A stretch of 64,000 bases of DNA from Streptomyces sp. JH34. GTDB taxonomy: Bacteria; Actinomycetota; Actinomycetes; Streptomycetales; Streptomycetaceae. How positions within the stretch are numbered: the first letter of the stretch is position 1; each line of letters begins with the position of its first letter. The DNA lies in assembly GCF_029428875.1 (NCBI RefSeq), contig NZ_JAJSOO010000001.1:992001-1056000 (forward strand), in the 5' to 3' direction. The translations under genes and the position numbers were made by a program. Positions 59,698-64,000 of the stretch are shown one piece after another. The notes beneath the pieces are model-generated. The model saw only the letters and a list, made by a program, of their open reading frames with translations, searched no databases and was not told the DNA's origin.

Positions 59698-60744
59698 ATG
59701 CGCTGGGACAATCTGGCAGAGAACACCACGAACACGGGGAACGGCGGCGCGCTCTTCGCAGCGGACGCAGTGACCACGCGCACCTTCGACACCCCGGAAT
59801 TCCGAGGGATCACCTTCCACGAGATCCGGGCCCGCTCGATCGTGAACCGGGTGCCCGGGGCGTCCCGCATGCCGTTCGAATGGACCGTGAACCCGTACCG
59901 CGGCTGCACCCACGCCTGCGTGTACTGCTTCGCCCGCAGGACCCACAGCTATCTGGACCTGGACACGGGTCTCGGTTTCGACTCCCAGATCGTCGTCAAG
60001 GTCAACGCCGCAGAACTGCTGAGCCGCCACCTGGCCTCCCGGCAGTGGCACGGCCAGCACATCGCGATGGGCACGAACGTCGACTGCTACCAGCGGGCCG
60101 AGGGGCGGTACCGGCTGATGCCCGGCATCATCACGGCCCTGCGCGACCACGCGAACCCCTTCTCCATCCTCACGAAGGGCACACTGATCCTGCGCGACCT
60201 CGACCTGCTGCGGCAGGCCGCCGAGGTCACCGAGGTCGGTGTCTCCGTCTCCGTCGGCTTCACGGACCAGGAGCTGTGGCGCACGGTCGAACCGGGCACC
60301 CCCTCGCCCGAGCGCCGGCTGGACGTCGTCCGCGCCCTGGCGGACAACGGCATCGGCTGCGGGGTGCTGATGGCGCCCGTCATCCCCTTCCTCGGCGACA
60401 GCCCCGGCCAACTGCGTGACACGGTCCGTGCCGTCGCCGCCGCCGGGGCGACCTCCGTCACCCCGCTCGTGCTGCATCTGCGACCCGGCGCCCGCGAGTG
60501 GTTCATGCAGTGGCTCGGCCACCACCATCCGCATCTGGTGGAGCGGTACGAGCGGATGTACGCCGACGGGGCGTACGCGCCGACCTGGTACCAGCGCGAC
60601 ATCACCCGCCGGGTGCACGAGCTGGCGGCCGAGTTCGGCATCGGCCCGGCCGACCGGGGCGGCGCCCGCCGCGTCACCCGCGAGACGCCGGCGCCGGCCG
60701 TGGACGGCCCCGCACCCGGCCCCACCCAGCTGTCACTGCTCTGA
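59698..60744 (+). CDS. Rv2578c-family radical SAM protein
   Basis: A 348-residue radical SAM enzyme. The cluster motif is CTHACVYCFAR (CxxxCxxC), preceded by EWTVNPYRGC. MGTNVDCYQRAEGRYRL and SVSVGFTDQELWRTVEPG follow, characteristic of the SplB-related Rv2578c group. The tail ends in TQLSLL. The reaction is unknown. The mycobacterial relative is one of the LexA-controlled DNA-damage genes, and a perfect LexA box precedes this copy, so it is likely part of the SOS response. The ATG at 59698 follows GAGGAGGGG. Confidence 0.92.
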   Translation: MRWDNLAENTTNTGNGGALFAADAVTTRTFDTPEFRGITFHEIRARSIVNRVPGASRMPFEWTVNPYRGCTHACVYCFARRTHSYLDLDTGLGFDSQIVVKVNAAELLSRHLASRQWHGQHIAMGTNVDCYQRAEGRYRLMPGIITALRDHANPFSILTKGTLILRDLDLLRQAAEVTEVGVSVSVGFTDQELWRTVEPGTPSPERRLDVVRALADNGIGCGVLMAPVIPFLGDSPGQLRDTVRAVAAAGATSVTPLVLHLRPGAREWFMQWLGHHHPHLVERYERMYADGAYAPTWYQRDITRRVHELAAEFGIGPADRGGARRVTRETPAPAVDGPAPGPTQLSLL

Positions 60745-60871
60745 CCGCACGGGACCCACTCACCGAACGGGTCAACTCTCGCCGACATGTGTCCTTCCCC
60801 GGCGCGATACGGGAAGCATGCGGCCGGGGCTGTGCCACCCACAGCCGCAATCTCCGGCCCCGGGAGGCCCT

Positions 60872-62473
60872 ATGACGAAACGTGCAGGAATTCTGGTCGC
60901 CGTCGGTGCCACGGTCGCGGGTCTGGTGACCGCCGCGCCGTCCACCGCCTCGACACCGCCCACCGCGTCCGCCGGGACGGGTACGGCGGCGCCGCGTCCC
61001 GCCGCGCCGCTCAAGTGGACCGGCTGCGGGACGAAGTCGTATCCGGCACTGCAGTGCGCGACCGTGCGGGCCCCGCTCGACCATGACAACCCGTCAGGCA
61101 GGCCGGTCACCCTCGCGCTGTCCCGCATCCCGCACACGGCGAAGACCTCGCAGGGCCCCCTGCTGGTCAACCCCGGCGGTCCGGGCGGCAGCGGGCTGTC
61201 CATGGCGGGCTTCGTGGCGTCCGCACTGCCCGCGAAACTGGCCGCCCAGTACGACGTGATCGGGTTCGACCCGCGCGGGGTCGGGAAGAGCACCCCCGCC
61301 CTCAACTGCTCGCCGAAGTACTTCGACCCCGTACGCCCTGACTCCGTGCCGGACTCCTACGAGGCGGAACGGACGGCGCGCAACCGCGCCGCGTCCTTCG
61401 CCGCCGCGTGCGGCGAGAAGCACGGCGACCTGCTGCCGTACATGGACACCGTCAGCGCCGCGAAGGACCTCGACGTCATCCGCCGGGCCCTCGGCGCGCG
61501 GCAGGTCAACTACTTCGGATACTCCTACGGCACCTACCTCGGCGCGGTCTACGCCAAGCTGTTCCCCGAGCGCGTCCGCCGCCTCGTACTGGACTCGGTC
61601 GTCGACCCGGACGGCGTCTGGTACGAGGACAACCTCGGCCAGGACCACGCCTTCGACGCCCGCCACAAGGCCTTCGCCGCATGGGTGGCGAAGAACGACG
61701 CGGCGTACGGCCTCGGCAAGGACCCCGCCCGGGTGGAGGCCGCCTGGTACGGGATGCGCGACGCGGTGAAGAAGCACCCCGCGGCCGGAAAGGTCGGGCC
61801 GGCGGAGCTCGAGGACACCTTCATGCCGGGCGGTTACTACAACGGCTACTGGCCGCGCCTCGCCGAGGCGTTCGCGGCGTACGTGAACGACAAGGACCAG
61901 GACGCGCTCGCCACGGCGTACGAGGACTTCGCCGCCGTCGACACGGCGGGCGAGAACGGGTACTCCGTCTACACGGCCGTGCAGTGCCGCGACGCCGGAT
62001 GGCCGCGGACCTGGAGCACCTGGCGCAACGACACCTGGCAGACGCACCGCAAGTCGCCCTTCATGACCTGGAACAACACCTGGTACAACGCCCCGTGCGC
62101 CACCTGGCCGGTGGAGTCCCTGGAGCCCGTACAGGTCGGCAACGACGAGATCCCGCCCGCGCTGATCTTCCAGGCCACCGACGACGCGGCCACTCCCTAC
62201 GAGGGCGGCGTCACGATGAGCCGGAGGCTCAAGGGCTCGGGCCTCGTCGTCGAGCAGGGCGGCGGCAACCACGGCATCACGCTGAGCGGCAACGGATGCC
62301 TGGACAAGCACCTGGTGCGCTACCTCACCGACGGCAGCCTGCCGGCCGGTGACGGCGGCGGGCCGGAAGCGGTCTGTGACGCCCAGCCGGAACCGAAGGC
62401 CGCCCCGGCCGCGAAGGCGGGCGCGAGCACGAAGGGCAGCATGCTCCACGGGCTGCTCGGCTTCCGCCGCTGA
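60872..62473 (+). CDS. Secreted alpha/beta hydrolase (tripeptidyl aminopeptidase-like)
   Basis: A 533-residue exported hydrolase. MTKRAGILVAVGATVAGLVT with an Ala-rich cleavage site is the signal peptide. The core has LLVNPGGPGGSGLSMAG, GFDPRGVGKSTPA, the nucleophile in YFGYSYGTYLGAVYA, and a C-terminal TAP-like domain with ALIFQATDDAATPYEGG (Asp) and QGGGNHGITLS (His). This is the Streptomyces tripeptidyl aminopeptidase/SlpD-like layout, which removes N-terminal peptides of secreted proteins. The ATG at 60872 follows GGGAGG. A large palindrome follows the stop. Confidence 0.92.
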   Translation: MTKRAGILVAVGATVAGLVTAAPSTASTPPTASAGTGTAAPRPAAPLKWTGCGTKSYPALQCATVRAPLDHDNPSGRPVTLALSRIPHTAKTSQGPLLVNPGGPGGSGLSMAGFVASALPAKLAAQYDVIGFDPRGVGKSTPALNCSPKYFDPVRPDSVPDSYEAERTARNRAASFAAACGEKHGDLLPYMDTVSAAKDLDVIRRALGARQVNYFGYSYGTYLGAVYAKLFPERVRRLVLDSVVDPDGVWYEDNLGQDHAFDARHKAFAAWVAKNDAAYGLGKDPARVEAAWYGMRDAVKKHPAAGKVGPAELEDTFMPGGYYNGYWPRLAEAFAAYVNDKDQDALATAYEDFAAVDTAGENGYSVYTAVQCRDAGWPRTWSTWRNDTWQTHRKSPFMTWNNTWYNAPCATWPVESLEPVQVGNDEIPPALIFQATDDAATPYEGGVTMSRRLKGSGLVVEQGGGNHGITLSGNGCLDKHLVRYLTDGSLPAGDGGGPEAVCDAQPEPKAAPAAKAGASTKGSMLHGLLGFRR

Positions 62474-62490
62474 CGAATTGCCTGACCCTC

Positions 62491-62554
62491 GCCGGGGGCG
62501 TACGCCAGGATGGTCCGCGTGATCACACGGACCGTCCCCGCGTACGCCCCCGGC
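62491..62554. repeat. 64-bp near-perfect palindrome
   Basis: The 32-bp arms meet at the self-complementary GATC (62521-62524) and differ at only four paired positions, all near the middle of the arms. The outer 15 bases (GCCGGGGGCGTACGC) match perfectly. It lies 18 nt after the hydrolase stop and covers the ribosome binding site and start codon of the GNAT gene. It can form a very stable hairpin or cruciform. Confidence 0.9.
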
Positions 62555-63100
62555 GTGCGCATACGCGACATGGCTCTCGCCGACTGCGCCGCCGTGGCGG
62601 AGATCCGGGTACGCGGCTGGCAACGCGCGTACGCGGGGCTGATCCCGTCGGCATATCTGGACGCGATGGACATCGCCCAGGACGCCGAGCGCCGACGCGC
62701 GCACCTCACGGCGGAGGGCGGGCCGGTGAACCTGGTGGCCGAGGCTCCGGACGCCACGGTGACCGGGTGGGTCTGTTACGGCCCGTGCCGCGACGAGGGC
62801 GCCCGGCCCGGGAGCGCGGAGCTGTACGCGATCTATGTGCACCCCGACCGCATCGCTACCGGCATCGGTGGCGCGCTCCTGGCCGAGGTGACCGACCGGG
62901 CATCGGCGGACGGGTTCGACGAGACGACGCTCTGGGTGCTGAAGGGGAACGCGCGGGCCAGGCGCTTCTACGAGCGGGCGGGGTTCCGGCCGGACGGCGC
63001 GGAGGAGACCTTCGAGGCAGGTGGTGCCCTGGTGCAGGAGGTCCGGTACGTCCGCGCCCTCGGCACCTACGCCCCGGAAAGCGCGCCCTTCCCGGAATGA
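62519..63100 (+). CDS. GNAT family N-acetyltransferase
   Basis: A 193-residue acetyl-CoA-dependent N-acetyltransferase. The GNAT fold is shown by RIRDMALADCAAVAEIRVRG, the acetyl-CoA-binding strand ELYAIYVHPDRIATGIGGAL (Q/RxxGxG/A region) and the C-terminal NARARRFYERAGFRPDG. The acceptor is unknown. Possible starts are ATG 62510, GTG 62519 (AGGA eight nt before, chosen here) and GTG 62555, which directly follows the palindrome and would start at the first beta strand. The initiation region is buried in the palindrome, so translation may be hairpin-controlled. Confidence 0.85.
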   Translation: MITRTVPAYAPGVRIRDMALADCAAVAEIRVRGWQRAYAGLIPSAYLDAMDIAQDAERRRAHLTAEGGPVNLVAEAPDATVTGWVCYGPCRDEGARPGSAELYAIYVHPDRIATGIGGALLAEVTDRASADGFDETTLWVLKGNARARRFYERAGFRPDGAEETFEAGGALVQEVRYVRALGTYAPESAPFPE

Positions 63101-63138
63101 CATGACCGCTGCCCCACTCACCCGATAGGTCCGCGACC

Positions 63139-63870
63139 ATGCCCAGCCGTCTGCTCGAACTCCACGTGGAGAACTTCCGCAGTCTCCGTGACGTGACCGT
63201 CCCCCTCGGCCCCCTCACAGTCCTGGTGGGGCCGAACGGGGTCGGCAAGTCCAACCTGCTGAAGGTCTTCCCTGCTCTCGGACATCATCCGCACCGACCT
63301 CCAGCCCGCCCTGGACGCACGGGGCGGCTTCGACGAGGTCGCGTTCTGGGGTGGCCCCAAGCCGCCCACGTCCATGACGATCCGCCTCAAGGCGACGTGG
63401 ACGACCCACGCGAGCGTGAACGCACCCGACGAGTACGAACTCACCGTCCGCCGCCGCAAGCTCCGCAGCAGCGAGGACGCCTACAGCCTGTCCCGCATCA
63501 AGAGCTTCCAGTTCGAGCGCACGCAAGGACGCGGCCGACGCATCACCGTCTCCGGCGAGGAAGCCAAGGTCGTCGACAAGCGGGCCGGGAAGGAGTCCGA
63601 CAGCGGCAGCTTCGGCATCCAGCGGCTGAGCAGTGGTCTCTCCACTCTGCCGCGTCTGGCCAGTTCGGACGGCGGCGAAGAGGTCTCCAAGGTCGCCCAG
63701 CAGCTCTCCACGTTCCGGGTGTTCGACGTCGACGTACCGGCCGCGCGGATCCCTGCCCGCCTCCGCCGCAGCCGCTTCTTTGATCTCTCACCCGACGCGG
63801 ACAACCTCGCGGAGTTCCTCTACTACGGTGCAGCACGGCAACGTCCGGGGCGCGACTTCCGCGTACGCCT
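63139..63870 (+). pseudogene. Frameshifted AAA-family ATPase (RecF/SMC-like) remnant
   Basis: From ATG 63139 the frame reads HVENFRSLRDVTVPLGPLTV then LVGPNGVGKSNLLKVF, a Walker A of the RecF/SMC-like AAA ATPases that often act in phage defence. At about 63270 the coding sense shifts by one base. The continuing frame reads SDIIRTDLQPALDARGGFDE, VAFWGGPKPPTSMTIRLKAT and, at 63760-63810, FFDLSPDADNLAEFL. A single extra C in the CCC of 63270-63272 would explain the shift. Near 63825 the sense is lost again, and no Walker B or signature motif follows. The ATPase half ends abruptly and appears non-functional. Confidence 0.75.
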
Positions 63871-63915
63871 GACCGTGTCGGCGCACCCGGCAAAACGGTC
63901 TGGGCCGAGCTGTGA
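63850..63915 (+). pseudogene. C-terminal fragment of a HATPase-type ATP-binding protein
   Basis: The frame ending at TGA 63913-63915 reads PDRVGAPGKTVWAEL before the stop. This is the usual C-terminus of streptomycete RsbW-like/HATPase regulatory proteins (GKTVWAEL-stop). The upstream ATP-binding domain is missing, and the AAA ATPase remnant takes its place. This suggests a deletion that joined two unrelated genes. Confidence 0.5.
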
Positions 63916-64000
63916 AGGAGCCGCCGGGGGCTCGATCGGCGTCCGTGCGACCGCCGGCTCGCCCTGCCCGTATCTCCGTGCCCGGTTCCGAGGCCGACCG

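Noticed and set aside
62320..62757. Minus-strand frame with a start that resembles the GNAT N-terminus
   Set aside because: The similarity (VITRTILAYAPG against VITRTVPAYAPG) comes only from the palindrome at 62491-62554. The frame is otherwise antisense and without motifs.
1..64000. CRISPR arrays, tRNA/rRNA genes, insertion sequences, riboswitches, attachment sites
   Set aside because: I looked for regularly spaced repeats, tRNA arms with CCA-type ends, transposase motifs with terminal repeats and known riboswitch cores and found none that could be supported by reading alone.

Overview
The window looks like chromosome from a Streptomyces or close Streptomycetaceae relative. GC content is very high, GTG and TTG starts and 1-10 nt start/stop overlaps are common, and the gene families are typical of the group (DUF397/XRE pairs, matAB-like genes, a fused SecDF, DUF1996, an Rv2578c-type radical SAM protein, many small regulators). 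No rRNA, tRNA, CRISPR array, intact insertion sequence or prophage was seen. The window cuts a ROK regulator at its left edge. At the right edge it runs into gene debris.

Layout. 0-2.6 kb: ROK regulator (partial), then an aldo/keto reductase divergent from a MerR regulator that share a 19-bp-spacer promoter. 2.6-11.2 kb: a GntR/FCD regulator, a FabH-like ketosynthase III and a divergent five-gene formate dehydrogenase operon (PanE-like reductase, catalytic Mo subunit, NuoE-NuoF fusion, NuoG-like iron-sulfur subunit, FdhD). The catalytic polypeptide is split: its N-terminal iron-sulfur half is a separate gene two positions downstream. A TGT-N2-ACA operator lies in front of both the regulator and the operon. 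11.2-13.5 kb: DUF397/XRE pair, two small genes and a decayed antisense gene fragment. 13.5-18.6 kb: BASS-family transporter divergent from a LysR regulator, an acyl-CoA synthetase and a second aldo/keto reductase ending in a perfect 21-bp hairpin.

18.6-28.2 kb: pterin dehydratase, SecDF, a repeat-containing predicted exported protein, a short MreB/Mbl-like protein, a divergent type of NAD-dependent DNA ligase, a secreted DUF1996 protein, a DUF305 lipoprotein and a LacI regulator. Two perfect LacI-type palindromes 108 bp apart lie between the ligase and DUF1996 promoters. 28.2-41.9 kb: a membrane-anchored phosphodiesterase-like protein, two metallo-beta-lactamase-fold hydrolases, a DedA protein, an aminotransferase-fold protein lacking the PLP lysine, an IclR/SMP-30 pair, a PAP2-diacylglycerol kinase fusion, a methyltransferase, a TmrB-like P-loop protein, a carboxylate-amine ligase and a LapA-like protein.

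42-49.1 kb: a secreted CocE/X-Pro peptidase, then a tightly packed peptidase operon (M55 D-aminopeptidase, M20, S9, S66 LD-carboxypeptidase) that together could dismantle peptidoglycan-derived peptides. 49.2-56.4 kb: aldo/keto reductase divergent from a LysR regulator, a GH18-like lipoprotein and a matA/matB/acyltransferase exopolysaccharide operon. 56.4-64 kb: an MFS exporter with three C-terminal carboxypeptidase-regulatory-like repeats, a SRPBCC protein, an Rv2578c-type radical SAM gene behind a perfect LexA box, a secreted alpha/beta hydrolase, a GNAT gene whose start lies in a 64-bp near-perfect palindrome, and a frameshifted AAA ATPase remnant joined to the tail of a HATPase gene.

All functional statements come from reading motifs and context. 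No database search was run.
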